Part shown: one piece after another, positions 1 through 8,583 of the stretch
How positions within the stretch are numbered: position 1 is the stretch's first letter
How the letters are laid out: the number at the start of each line of letters is the position of its first letter
Origin: Microbulbifer donghaiensis
GTDB taxonomy: Bacteria > Pseudomonadota > Gammaproteobacteria > Pseudomonadales > Cellvibrionaceae
Direction of reading: 5' to 3'
DNA: 64,000 bases
Assembly (NCBI RefSeq): GCF_900129095.1
Contig: NZ_FQVA01000008.1
Span: forward strand, 1-64,000
Position numbers and translations under genes: made by a program
The notes under the pieces: generated by a model
Seen by the model: only the letters and a program-made list of their open reading frames with translations
What the model was told of the DNA's origin: nothing
The model's database searches: none

Positions 1-57
1 AACATCGCCGATGGTAGTGTGGGGCTTCCCCATGTGAGAGTAGGTCATCGTCAGGCT
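1..57 (+). rRNA. rrf: 5S ribosomal RNA, 3' end only
   Basis: The first bases match the 3' half of gammaproteobacterial 5S rRNA, including GTGGGGCTTCCCCATGTGAG and the closing TCGTCAGGC that would pair with the missing 5' end. The gene begins outside the window, so a 16S-23S-5S operon probably lies upstream and is read toward this window. The exact 3' end is uncertain by a few bases. Confidence 0.9.
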
Positions 58-72
58 TCTAAATAAAAGAAA

Positions 73-101
73 GGGCCACCCAAACGGGTGGCCCTTTTTT
101 T
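73..101 (+). terminator. rRNA operon intrinsic terminator
   Basis: A perfect 9-bp stem (GGGCCACCC at 73-81, GGGTGGCCC at 86-94) with loop AAAC is followed by seven T residues. It lies about 15 nt after the 5S gene and is the expected end of the rRNA transcript. Confidence 0.93.
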
Positions 102-120
102 ATTTACGAACCTCGCAGCG

Positions 121-330
121 AGATAATCCCGAACATCGTGAGAGTAGGGACCGAAAGCGCGTTTGCGAAGCGAAGCTTCGCGCGCTTTCGGTCGACCGGC
201 CATGGATGGCCGGGCCGGGGCCCGATCGAACAAGCCGGAGCTACGCCATGGAAGGCAACACAAAAGCCAGTCGCCCCTGCATACAAGCTTCTAGATAAAG
301 GAAAGGGCCATCCAAACAAACGCCCCTCCC
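121..330 (+). repeat. Decayed second copy of the 5S tail, split by a hairpin element
   Basis: Bases 134-150 (ACATCGTGAGAGTAGGG) resemble the end of 5S rRNA, and 288-330 (AGCTTCTAGATAAAGGAAAG and onward) resemble the DNA after the 5S gene including the first arm of its terminator, whose second arm is lost. Between them lies unrelated sequence with a hairpin (12-bp arms 149-160 and 182-193, inner 7-bp arms 165-171 and 175-181) and a GC-rich tail at 194-226. I read this as a degenerate duplicate of the 5S end carrying an inserted repeat. No gene is apparent here or at 331-574. Confidence 0.5.
149..226 (+). repeat. Dispersed hairpin plus GACCGGCCATGGATGG tail, copy 1
   Basis: A two-tier hairpin beginning GACCGAAA is followed directly by a 25-bp block at 194-218 that recurs with one mismatch at 24800-24824, where it again follows a hairpin preceded by GACCGAAA. 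The last 16 bases (211-226) recur exactly at 55701-55716. This suggests a dispersed intergenic repeat with a variable hairpin and a conserved tail. Confidence 0.5.
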
Positions 331-574
331 TCCACAATCCCCCAGCCATTCATTTTGTAAATGCCGATCGAGCGCATTGTCTATCCACCTACCCGCTCTG
401 TTTTTAAGTCACCCACTCACTACTGCTCTGAAAAAAATAACGCCGGTGGATTCGTGCCGCGTGCGCTTGCGACGACTTTATAGCGAGACACCTCCCCGCT
501 AACAAAAAGCCAATCGAACCTGTCCAGTGCGCTCGTACTTGAGAAAGAAAAATGCTTTCCCCAGCCCTTTTACT

Positions 575-965
575 TTGAAATTTTCAGCGCTGTTTTTTTA
601 CGCGCCAACCACAGCTCATTGGAATCACTGGCTTAGCGACAAGTGTCCCACTGTTATACACAACTCTATCCATACATTCTGTGAGTAACGGGATGGCGAA
701 GGCGGCGAGAGTCGTGGAGTTTCTGGGCGGTGTTTTTTTGCGCGCTGAGCGAGAGGCGGCAGGAATAGGGGGGCTTGGCGGAGTATCCCGCACTTATTCA
801 CAACTCTATCCATGCAATCTGTTGGTAAAGGGGTTGTCATCAGAAGCAGAATCGCGGAGTTTTTGTGCGGTGCTTTTTTGCTCGGTAGCGCGAGCCGGCG
901 ATATCGCAGGGCTTGAATTGGATATCCCATAGTTGTGCACACCCCTATCCAAGGATTCTGTTAAT
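575..965 (+). repeat. About 140-bp tandem repeat, nearly three units, with DnaA-box-like 9-mers
   Basis: Three imperfect units share, in order, a GCGGTGTTTTTTTGCGCG-like block (about 588, 726, 867) and a TTATNCACAACTCTATCCAT-like block (654, 794, 933). The 9-mers are TTATACACA (654-662), TTATTCACA (794-802) and the weaker TTGTGCACA (933-941). A further TTATTCACA lies at 995-1003, outside the repeat. The units are spaced 140 and 139 bp. The first two and the last 9-mers fit the E. coli DnaA-box consensus TTATNCACA. No coding potential is evident. Confidence 0.65.
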
Positions 966-1046
966 AGCGCCCGGGTTAGTTAAAATTAGGCACTTTATTC
1001 ACAGTGCATCACTCGCAGTCAATTCACCCAAAAGTAGTTAGTTACC

Positions 1047-1949
1047 ATGCAGCGTATTCTCTCTCCTCTGGATCAATCGTTTTCCCTGTCGCGCGTGGCG
1101 ATGGGACTCTGGCGTCTTGCCGACTGGGGCTATTCAAACCGGCAAGTGTTGGGGCTGCTGGAAGAACTGCTTGAGCTGGGCGTGACGAGCTTTGATCTCG
1201 CCGATATTTACGGCGACTACCGCTGTGAGCAGCTGTTCGGCGATGCGCTGAAATTAAAGCCGGAACTGCGGAATAAAATGGAGATCGTCTCCAAGTGTGG
1301 AATCAAGTTGGTGGGCAGCAACAATCAGTTTGCGCTCAACCACTACGACTCCAGTGCCGCGCACGTTATTGCCTCGGTCGAATCCAGTTTGCGCAAAATG
1401 GGAATCGCGGAGTTGGATCTGCTCTTGATACATCGTCCCGATCCGCTGATGTGCGCTGATGAACTGGCCGGTGCCCTGGATAGGCTGGTGAGCGATGGGA
1501 AGGTGCGCGCGATCGGCGTTTCGAATTTCCTGCCCCATCAGATTGAGTTGCTGCGTTCCCGTTTGCACACTGCGCTTGTGGTTAACCAGATCGAGGTGTC
1601 ACTGCTGCATAGCTCGCCTATGTTCGATGGCCAGCTCGACTTCTGTCAGCGTGAAGAAGTGATCCCGATGGCGTGGTCACCCTTTGCCGGCGGCGCTCTG
1701 TTTGAGGGGGATGGTGAGGCTGCCCTGCGTGTGCAGGCCTGCATGGAGGAGTTGGCGCAGGAGTTGGGTATGGAGCCGCAGCAGCTGGCACTGGCGTGGC
1801 TGCTGAAACATCCGGCGGGGATGGTGCCTGTTTTGGGAAGCGGCAAGATGGCCCGATTGCGCAGTGGCGTTCAGGCTGTCGAGAAAGAATTGCCGCGGGA
1901 GGCCTGGTTCCGATTGCTGCATGCCGCCCGCGGCAGGGATGTCGATTAA
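1047..1949 (+). CDS. Aldo/keto reductase, YdhF type
   Basis: This 300-residue protein is a cytosolic NADPH-dependent aldo/keto reductase of TIM-barrel fold. The family signatures are clear: FDLADIYGDYRCEQLFGDAL (Asp and Tyr of the catalytic tetrad), EIVSKCG (catalytic Lys), LLLIHRPDPLM (catalytic His), AIGVSNF, and a C-terminal PVLGSGKMARL cofactor-binding segment. Length and motifs match E. coli YdhF closely, whose physiological substrate is unknown. It stands alone, downstream of the DnaA-box-like repeat array, and its stop overlaps by 4 nt the stop of the convergent gene. I see no strong ribosome binding site before the ATG. Confidence 0.9.
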   Translation: MQRILSPLDQSFSLSRVAMGLWRLADWGYSNRQVLGLLEELLELGVTSFDLADIYGDYRCEQLFGDALKLKPELRNKMEIVSKCGIKLVGSNNQFALNHYDSSAAHVIASVESSLRKMGIAELDLLLIHRPDPLMCADELAGALDRLVSDGKVRAIGVSNFLPHQIELLRSRLHTALVVNQIEVSLLHSSPMFDGQLDFCQREEVIPMAWSPFAGGALFEGDGEAALRVQACMEELAQELGMEPQQLALAWLLKHPAGMVPVLGSGKMARLRSGVQAVEKELPREAWFRLLHAARGRDVD

Positions 1950-2923
1950 TTTCCGAACGCGTTGTCCGGCACCAGGTCGTAGTTCTGTTCGCGCAGATCG
2001 AATTGCTCGAGTGGCGCCAGCTGTATGGGGACCGAGAACTGGCGCAGTGGCTGGCCGTTGCGCCAATCGATGATTTCCAGTTCTTCCCCTTGTATGCCGT
2101 GCAGCAGGGAGCCGAATTCTGTGATGGCGGCGGCTATCAGTGACTGGTACTCCAGCTTCTCGCCCAGTTTGATAAAGCGGTATTCGGATCCCGCATGCTC
2201 AATCCGCAGCCAGCCGCATCCCCGCTTCTTGCCGTCTTCACCGATCACCAGCGGTCCCTGCTGATCCTGAAACAGCGGCGCCAGCTGCATGCGGCTGTCC
2301 AGCTCCACCGGAGTGCCGACCCACACCCAACCGGACAGCCCGATGCGGCTGAGCTGCCATTCGCTGAGCCAGACGGTCTGTTCGTCATCGATACGAAACT
2401 CGCCGTAATCGCGCTGGTCTGAGCGGCGATCAAAGCTGATTTGGGCCGTGGGGTTTTCCTTGCGGAAATTATGTAGCTGCTGGGTCATTTCATAATTCAC
2501 TTCCCAGTGCTTTTTCAGTCGCCACTGAATTGGGTACTGGCCCCATTCGACGACGTACTCCTCGCGCTCGCGTATGGTTTCCGCCACTCGCCAGAAGGCG
2601 CCATCGATCAGAATGCAGGTATCGCCGGGTTTACTACCGGGTGCGATGATGCTGCACTCGGGTGAGGGCTCCGATGCGTTGACCACGTATTCACCGCGCC
2701 CCTCGATTACCTCATACCAGGGGAATCCGTGGCGCAGTGGCGGTGGGAATGCGAGCGGCGGGCGCCCCGCCAGCAGGCGGCGGAACAACACCGACTTCTC
2801 TATCTCGAGGTCCGAAAGCGTATAGCCCTCTTTCTGTGTGATCTGACCCCAGGAAAAAGCCGCGCGAATTAGTTGTTTTTCTCGATCTGAAAAGCTCATG
2901 AGTGCTGGCGTAGGCGAAAGCAA
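1946..2923 (-). CDS. Hypothetical protein, 325 aa, family not recognised
   Basis: A soluble-looking protein without signal peptide or membrane segment. It is rich in Trp, Glu and Arg, with motifs such as EEYVVEWGQYPIQW, KRGCGWLRIEHAGSEY and EIIDWRNGQPLRQF. I do not recognise a family and cannot assign a function. The TTG start at 2923 has an AAGG at good spacing (7 nt); an ATG at 2899 (317 aa) is the alternative. The C-terminus overlaps the end of the convergent aldo/keto reductase. Codon use looks normal and the frame is open throughout, so it is probably a real gene. Confidence 0.75.
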   Translation of the reverse strand: MLSPTPALMSFSDREKQLIRAAFSWGQITQKEGYTLSDLEIEKSVLFRRLLAGRPPLAFPPPLRHGFPWYEVIEGRGEYVVNASEPSPECSIIAPGSKPGDTCILIDGAFWRVAETIREREEYVVEWGQYPIQWRLKKHWEVNYEMTQQLHNFRKENPTAQISFDRRSDQRDYGEFRIDDEQTVWLSEWQLSRIGLSGWVWVGTPVELDSRMQLAPLFQDQQGPLVIGEDGKKRGCGWLRIEHAGSEYRFIKLGEKLEYQSLIAAAITEFGSLLHGIQGEELEIIDWRNGQPLRQFSVPIQLAPLEQFDLREQNYDLVPDNAFGN

Positions 2924-3055
2924 AGCGAAACCTTACCACTGTGGGCCCGGGCGCGCTAATGCTAACCGCGGCTGTAGTGCGGCGATGACGGCGTCACGGC
3001 CAAAAGTCCGGTAGACTGGGGTTCTTTCGAGTGATTGTCAGAGGGAGATTTGGTC

Positions 3056-4504
3056 GTGGTATGGATGCGACGACTGCTGGTTACTGTAGTTCTTTCTTAT
3101 TGCGGATTCGGATCGCCGTCCATGGCGGATGTCCAGGATGGCCGGACCTCCAGTAGCTGCTATCTGGATGGCTGGGGGGATGCCCTGCGCTGTTATCGGA
3201 TAGCCGTCGGACTGGATGCGACTGCGGTTGAGCTCTCAGTCACGGTGGCACCGGCGGTCAACGATGTCGGCCGTGAACCGCTGTATCTGCTCGCCGGCGG
3301 GCCGGGGCAGGCGGCCAGCGATCTCGCGCCGCTGTTGAATGCATTTCGGCGTATCAACCGCGAGCGCGACATTGTGATGGTTGATCGCCGCGGTGCCGGG
3401 CACTCCGCTGCATTTCGTTGTGGATTTGAGCGGGATATGCCGGTGGACCTGCAGTCGTTCTCTCGCCAGCTAGCGCGATGCTACTTGCAACAGCCACAGT
3501 TTGCCGAGGCGCTCAGCAGTCGCCAGGCGGTGGAGGATCTCGAGTTGGTGCGCAAGACACTTGCGCACGAGCGAATTGCACTCTGGGGAGGTTCCTGGGG
3601 CACGCGCACTGCCCTGCTCTATCAGCAGTGGTACCCCGATTCGTTGAGCGCGCTGGTGCTGGATGCCGTCGCGCCGATAGATACCAAGGTATTTTTGACG
3701 GCGACCGCAGCCGAGCGCGCAATGCAAATACTGGAACGCGACTGCGCGGGCGATGCCGTCTGTGCGGGCTTAGGCAACTGGCGTGGTGACCTCGATCAAT
3801 TGCTGGCTGGCTGGAACGCCGAAATGGCAGCCAGGTTTCCGGACCCGGTCACAGGAGTCCCGGCTGCGATTCCGCTGCCGCGCTGGGCGCTGGCGAACTC
3901 CATTCGCGCGGCGCTCTACGATCCGGCCGCAGCGGCACAGCTGCCCTACGCGATACACCAGGCGAGCCGCGGTAATTACTTGCCGCTGTCCGGTATCAGT
4001 GGCCTGTTCCTGAATACCGCGGATGGCATGGCCATGGGGCTGACATTCTCCGTCGCTTGTGCGGAAGAGCTGAATCGAATCACCGCGGAGGACGTGGTCG
4101 CGGACAGCAAGGGCTCATTTCTTGGCTCCGCTTTTTACGAGCTGTTTCACAGTGGCTGTCAGGGCTGGCCGGTCACGGCAAAGCCCTATAGTGTCCCCGA
4201 GTCACGTGCACAGCCTGTATTGCTGATTTCCGGTGAGGCGGATCCGATTACCCCGCCTTACTACGCCGAGCAGGCACTGGCATACCTGTCCCGAAAGCAG
4301 CACCTGGTGGTGCCCGGTGGTGGTCATATCAATTCGCGCCGCGGCTGTATCCCGGAATTGATCGCCCGTTTCCTGAATGCGCCGGAGTCACCGCTGGACC
4401 AGAGCTGTGTGGCGGAGATCCGCCGGCCGCCCTTTATGGCGGACGCCTTTGGTCCGGCGCTGGGGGGTAAGCTTGGCGGAGAGCCGCAAGGAGGTGGCCT
4501 GTGA
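3056..4504 (+). CDS. Secreted alpha/beta hydrolase, tripeptidyl/prolyl aminopeptidase type
   Basis: An alpha/beta hydrolase with an N-terminal hydrophobic signal (MRRLLVTVVLSYCGFG, export likely), an oxyanion motif GGPGQ, the nucleophile elbow GGSWGT, an acid in SGEADPITPP and the catalytic His in GGGHIN. The C-terminal part resembles the TAP-like domain of proline iminopeptidase relatives, so the likely role is peptide or ester hydrolysis in the periplasm. The start is uncertain: GTG at 3056 is placed 9 nt after GGAG; an ATG lies at 3065 and a TTG at 3035. Its stop overlaps the start of the ABC ATPase gene (GTGA), so the three genes 3056-6440 form an operon. Confidence 0.85.
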   Translation: MVWMRRLLVTVVLSYCGFGSPSMADVQDGRTSSSCYLDGWGDALRCYRIAVGLDATAVELSVTVAPAVNDVGREPLYLLAGGPGQAASDLAPLLNAFRRINRERDIVMVDRRGAGHSAAFRCGFERDMPVDLQSFSRQLARCYLQQPQFAEALSSRQAVEDLELVRKTLAHERIALWGGSWGTRTALLYQQWYPDSLSALVLDAVAPIDTKVFLTATAAERAMQILERDCAGDAVCAGLGNWRGDLDQLLAGWNAEMAARFPDPVTGVPAAIPLPRWALANSIRAALYDPAAAAQLPYAIHQASRGNYLPLSGISGLFLNTADGMAMGLTFSVACAEELNRITAEDVVADSKGSFLGSAFYELFHSGCQGWPVTAKPYSVPESRAQPVLLISGEADPITPPYYAEQALAYLSRKQHLVVPGGGHINSRRGCIPELIARFLNAPESPLDQSCVAEIRRPPFMADAFGPALGGKLGGEPQGGGL

Positions 4505-5253
4505 TCAGGGTGGAGTCTGTCGATAAACAGTTTGCGGGCCGGCCGGTACTGGATAATCTCAGCTTTACCGTGCCGGACGGGCAGATTACCGCTTTGCTCG
4601 GCGCCAATGGTGCGGGCAAGACCACCTGCCTGCGCATTATTACCGGATTACTCCGCGCCGATGCGGGGAGGGTGTTGCTCGGTGATATCGATGTCGCGCA
4701 ACAGCCGATGGCGGCACGCCGGCAACTGGGTGTGGTCGGCGACCGCGAGGGGCTCTATGAGCGGCTAACCGTCGCCGAGTACCTGACGCTATTCGCCAGC
4801 GTGCAAGGGCTTGCCGGGAAGAGTCTCGAGCGAGCCCTGGATGCAGTGCGCGAGGAGCTTGAGTTGGATGCGCTGTGGCTGCGTCGCACGCGCGGTTTTT
4901 CCCAGGGAGAGCGCATGAAGGTCTCGCTGGCGCGAGCGCTGGTACACAGGCCGCGACACTTGATCCTCGACGAACCAACCCGCGGCCTCGATGTGCTCGC
5001 GGCACGGCTGTTGCGCAGGACCCTGTCGCGCCTGCGCGCTCAGGGCACCACCATATTGTTTTCCAGTCACGTGATGTCAGAGGTCGCGGAACTATCGGAT
5101 CGGGTGTTGGTAATGGCCGCCGGGCGCATTGTCGGCGGTGGCTCACCGGTGGAATTGATGCGGGAGAGCGGCTGCGACAACCTGGAGGACAGCTTCGTCA
5201 CTCTCGCTTATGGCGCGGCAGCAGGCCGGCCCAGGCAGGAGGAGCCGGCGTGA
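4501..5253 (+). CDS. ABC transporter ATP-binding protein, NatA-like
   Basis: This 250-residue ATPase powers a Nat/ABC-2 type exporter. It shows the Walker A motif GANGAGKTT, an atypical signature FSQGERMK in place of LSGGQ, the Walker B segment LILDEPTRGLD and the H-loop FSSHVM. NatA proteins commonly have such a degenerate signature. It starts with GTG overlapping the hydrolase stop and ends overlapping the permease start, implying translational coupling. The substrate is unknown; sodium, peptides or a toxic product of the neighbouring hydrolase are possible. Confidence 0.92.
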   Translation: MIRVESVDKQFAGRPVLDNLSFTVPDGQITALLGANGAGKTTCLRIITGLLRADAGRVLLGDIDVAQQPMAARRQLGVVGDREGLYERLTVAEYLTLFASVQGLAGKSLERALDAVREELELDALWLRRTRGFSQGERMKVSLARALVHRPRHLILDEPTRGLDVLAARLLRRTLSRLRAQGTTILFSSHVMSEVAELSDRVLVMAAGRIVGGGSPVELMRESGCDNLEDSFVTLAYGAAAGRPRQEEPA

Positions 5254-6440
5254 ATACTGTGAATGCAATTTTTACGCGGCAAATGTCCGCCCTATTGCGC
5301 AAGGAGTTTTTGGAGGCCTGGCGCGATCGCCGCGCCCTGTGGATGGCAATCTGTTTCTCGCTGCTGTTCCCGGTGCTTTTGGCCGGCTCCACAATCTTCT
5401 TTGTAAAAAAACACGCGGAAGAGTCCACGCGGTTGGCGCTTCTGGGGGGAGAGCAAGTCCCCGTACTGGCGCAGCAGCTGCGCAGTGACAGCCTTGAGGT
5501 CGTGATTGTGAATGAGGGTGAGCCGCGCGCGCTGCTCGCCGACGGTTATGATCTGGTGTTGCAGGTGGCAGAGGGGTTTGTCGACGGTTATCGCAACTTT
5601 CGCGCGCCCAAGTTGTATCTGTACGTGGACAGCTCCTCTACTTCTGCCGGGCGGGCTGAGCGCCACCTGCAGGAGCGGCTCGGCGGTCTGCAGCAGCTTA
5701 TCGTGAGCCAGCGCCTGTCGGCGCGCGGCGTGGCGCCGCAACTGCTGGCACCCTGGCAGTTGCAGGTGCGCGACGTCAGCACGCCATCCAGCCGCGGAGC
5801 CCTGATTCTGGCAATGGTGCCGGGGTTGCTGATCCTGACGCTGTTTGTCGCGAGCCTCGCAACATCGGTGGATACCTCGGCAGGAGAGCGTGAACGCCTC
5901 AGCCTGGAAACCCTGTTGCTGCAACCGCTCCCCGGCTGGCAGTTGATCAGTGCCAAGATGCTCGCCGTGGCCAGTATGGGCTGGCTGGGGGCACTGCTGG
6001 CGATTGCCGCGCTGGTGGCGCTGATGCCGTTGATGCCGCTGGCCGAATTGGGTATTCAGCAGGCCACGACGGTCGCCGGCGTGATCACCATGGGTCTGTT
6101 ATTGTTGCCATTGGCAATGCTGGTGGCGGTGGTGCAGATTCTGCTCGCCCTGCGCTCACAGTCTTTCAAGGATGCCCAGACCCAGTTGAGTATTTTGCAG
6201 CTGGCGCCGGTCACACTGCTGATGGTGCTGGATATGTCGCGGGTAGAGCTGGGCGAGCCCCTCTGGCAGCTGATGCCACTGGTCGGACAGCAGCAGTGGC
6301 TAAAGGCGCTGTTGGTGGGGGATTCGGTCTCCCTGCCGCTGGTCGTTGCGGGCTCGCTGGTGTGCCTGGGGCTGGTGGGTTTATTCGTGGCACTCGGTGC
6401 CCGGGCCCTGCGCCGTGAGAGCCTGCTCGGGGCGCTATAG
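5250..6440 (+). CDS. ABC transporter permease, NatB-like
   Basis: This 396-residue integral membrane protein is the partner of the preceding ATPase. It has one N-terminal membrane segment (ALWMAICFSLLFPVLLAGST), a large extracytoplasmic domain of about 150 residues, and about five further hydrophobic segments from GALILAMVPGLLILTLFV onward, the layout of NatB and ABC2_membrane_3 permeases. I chose the GTG at 5250, which overlaps the previous stop and has AGGAGG just upstream; the open frame continues upstream to 4875 only as a shadow of the ATPase gene. Conserved AGERERLSLETLLLQPL follows the second membrane segment, as in this family. Confidence 0.9.
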   Translation: MNTVNAIFTRQMSALLRKEFLEAWRDRRALWMAICFSLLFPVLLAGSTIFFVKKHAEESTRLALLGGEQVPVLAQQLRSDSLEVVIVNEGEPRALLADGYDLVLQVAEGFVDGYRNFRAPKLYLYVDSSSTSAGRAERHLQERLGGLQQLIVSQRLSARGVAPQLLAPWQLQVRDVSTPSSRGALILAMVPGLLILTLFVASLATSVDTSAGERERLSLETLLLQPLPGWQLISAKMLAVASMGWLGALLAIAALVALMPLMPLAELGIQQATTVAGVITMGLLLLPLAMLVAVVQILLALRSQSFKDAQTQLSILQLAPVTLLMVLDMSRVELGEPLWQLMPLVGQQQWLKALLVGDSVSLPLVVAGSLVCLGLVGLFVALGARALRRESLLGAL

Positions 6441-6466
6441 AAAACTGACTTGAGTACAGAGACGGC

Positions 6467-7579
6467 ATGAGTGATTCGCGCGAAGGCCTTTTGACCATTG
6501 ATTTGCAGGCGATCGGTGACAATTACCTGGATCTTTGCGGCCGCCTGGCCAGCGGCAGCCGCTGCGGCGCCGTGGTCAAGGCCGACGCCTACGGTCTCGG
6601 CATGACAGAGGTGGCGCCGGCGCTGTACCGGCGCGGTTGCCGGGATTTCTTCGTGGCCACCCAGGCCGAGGGCGAGCGCCTGCGGGCGGAATTGGGTGGT
6701 GACGTCACTATCGTGGTGCTGACGGGCGTGCGCGCTGGCGCTGAGCTGGAATGCGCGCGCGCGGGGCTGATTCCGACCCTGTTTACCCTGCAGCAGCTGC
6801 GCAACTGGGTGGATCTGTGCGCGCAGGCGAGTATAGAGGCGCCTTGTGCGGTGAAAGTGGATTCGGGTATGACCCGGCTGGGCATGACACCGGAGGAGTT
6901 CGAGCAGCTGGTGGCCGATCGCGAGCTGTTGGCCGCGGCCAATATCCGCTTGCTGCTCAGTCACCTGGCCTGTGCCGATGAGCCGGCGCATCCCCAGAAC
7001 CGGGTTCAGTTGGAGGATTTCAAGCGCGCCGGCGAGCGTTTGCGCGCGCAGTGCCCGGAGGTGCTGTTGAGCCTGGCCAATTCGTCGGGCATCTTTCTCG
7101 GCGAGGAATACCATTTCGACATCGCGCGCCCCGGCTCGGCCCTGTACGGCGTCAATCCGCTACCCGGCACACCGAATCCCATGCGCCAGGTGGTCGAGCT
7201 GAGCCTGCCGATCGTGCAGAAGCGCCATGTCAGCAGCGATCGGTCAGTGGGCTACGGCGCGACCCAGAGTGTTTCGGCCGGTAGCTGGCTGGCGGTGGCG
7301 CGGGGCGGTTATGCCGACGGTATCCTGCGCGCCCAGGGCGGTCGCGGTTGTGGCTGGGGCAGTGGTAAGCGCCTGCCGATGGTTGGGCGTGTGTCGATGG
7401 ATTCCACAACCTTTGATATCAGTGGGCTCAGTGAGGCGGAGCGCGAGGCGCTGGAATCCATCGAAGTCCTCAACGGCGAACTGACCGTGGACGAGGTGGC
7501 GGAGTACGCCGGCACCATCGGCTACGAGATACTGACGAGTCTCGGCAACCGCTATTACCGCCGTTATTTGAGAAGTTGA
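6467..7579 (+). CDS. alr: Alanine racemase
   Basis: Pyridoxal-phosphate enzyme converting L- to D-alanine for peptidoglycan. The PLP lysine lies in VVKADAYGLG (Lys38) and the second catalytic base in SVGYGATQ (Tyr263). The N-terminal barrel and C-terminal beta domain (MVGRVSMDSTTFDIS, TIGYEILTSLG) are complete at 370 residues. The stop overlaps the TTG start of birA by 4 nt (TTGA), so alr, birA and coaX form a coupled operon. Whether this is the main or a second racemase cannot be told from the window. Confidence 0.96.
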   Translation: MSDSREGLLTIDLQAIGDNYLDLCGRLASGSRCGAVVKADAYGLGMTEVAPALYRRGCRDFFVATQAEGERLRAELGGDVTIVVLTGVRAGAELECARAGLIPTLFTLQQLRNWVDLCAQASIEAPCAVKVDSGMTRLGMTPEEFEQLVADRELLAAANIRLLLSHLACADEPAHPQNRVQLEDFKRAGERLRAQCPEVLLSLANSSGIFLGEEYHFDIARPGSALYGVNPLPGTPNPMRQVVELSLPIVQKRHVSSDRSVGYGATQSVSAGSWLAVARGGYADGILRAQGGRGCGWGSGKRLPMVGRVSMDSTTFDISGLSEAEREALESIEVLNGELTVDEVAEYAGTIGYEILTSLGNRYYRRYLRS

Positions 7580-8583
7580 AATTGCAAAGCTCTAGTTCGA
7601 ACAGTCCCCTGGAATCTCTGCGTCCGGTGCTCAATCTGCTTGCCGACGGCGAGGTACATTCCGGCGAGTCGCTCGGCGCGGCCCTGGGGGTGAGTCGGGC
7701 GGCGGTCTGGAAGCAGTTGCAGAAACTCGAGCGCTACGGACTGGCGCTGGAGTCGGTCAAGGGGCGCGGTTACCGCTTGCCCGGAGGCCTGAACCTGCTG
7801 TCCGGGGAGGCGATCGGCACGGCACTGGATCCTGCGGCTCGCGAGTTGCTGCGGGAGTTAATCCTGTGTGACGAAGTGGATTCCACTAACGGCCAGCTCC
7901 TGCTGCGCATGGAGGAGGGCTGTGGCCACGGTGTGGCCATGTTTGCCGAACGGCAGACAGCCGGTCGCGGTCGCCGCGGGCGCACCTGGGTCAGTCCCTT
8001 TAGCGGAGGCATCAACCTGTCCATCGGTTGGCAGTTCAATGGCGGTGTCCAGCTCCTGGAAGGGCTGAGCCTCGCCGTTGGGGTAGCCCTGGCGCGGGCG
8101 CTGGCGGAGTTTGAGGTGCCCGACATCCGCCTGAAATGGCCCAATGACGTCTGGTGTCGCGAGCGCAAGCTGGCCGGTGTGCTGCTGGAACTGAGTGGCG
8201 ATCTCACCGATCGCTGCGCCGTGGTGGTGGGCATTGGGCTGAATGTGGGGCTTCGCGGTGACAGCGCTGCCGCCATCGACCAGCCCTGGATCGATCTGCA
8301 GAGCGTACGCGCGGGGATTGATCGCAACCGCCTGGCCGCCTCCATGCTGAATCATCTGCTGCCACTACTGCGGGATTATCCCGAGTGCGGTTTCGGCGCC
8401 TATCGCGAGGCCTGGCTGGCGCTGGATCAATTCGCCGGGCGGCCGGTGCGGCTGCAGTCCGCGAACCAGGCCTGGACGGGCACCGCCGTCGGTGTGGATA
8501 TGTCCGGAGCCCTGATCCTCGAGGCGGACGGCGAGCATAAGTTGTTTCACGGTGGTGAAGTCTCCCTGCGGGAGGCACCGTGA
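7576..8583 (+). CDS. birA: Biotin-protein ligase and biotin operon repressor
   Basis: Bifunctional protein that biotinylates acetyl-CoA carboxylase and represses biotin synthesis. An N-terminal winged helix is visible (LGVSRAAVWKQLQKLERYGL), followed by the ligase domain with the biotinyl-AMP loop GRGRRGRTW and the catalytic KWPNDVW, and a small C-terminal domain. Presence of the DNA-binding domain indicates a repressor-type BirA. It uses a TTG start overlapping the alr stop. At 335 residues it is of normal length. The pairing birA-coaX is common in pseudomonads. Confidence 0.95.
   Translation: MKLQSSSSNSPLESLRPVLNLLADGEVHSGESLGAALGVSRAAVWKQLQKLERYGLALESVKGRGYRLPGGLNLLSGEAIGTALDPAARELLRELILCDEVDSTNGQLLLRMEEGCGHGVAMFAERQTAGRGRRGRTWVSPFSGGINLSIGWQFNGGVQLLEGLSLAVGVALARALAEFEVPDIRLKWPNDVWCRERKLAGVLLELSGDLTDRCAVVVGIGLNVGLRGDSAAAIDQPWIDLQSVRAGIDRNRLAASMLNHLLPLLRDYPECGFGAYREAWLALDQFAGRPVRLQSANQAWTGTAVGVDMSGALILEADGEHKLFHGGEVSLREAP

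Noticed and set aside
575..965. CRISPR array
   Set aside because: Three imperfect units of about 140 bp with no short identical repeats, regular spacers or cas genes.
575..1003. Chromosomal origin of replication
   Set aside because: DnaA-box-like 9-mers are present but no AT-rich unwinding region with 13-mers and none of the usual neighbours (dnaA, dnaN, gyrB, mnmG).
4875..5249. N-terminal extension of the ABC permease
   Set aside because: It overlaps the ATPase gene in another frame; the GTG at 5250 has AGGAGG and starts the conserved part.
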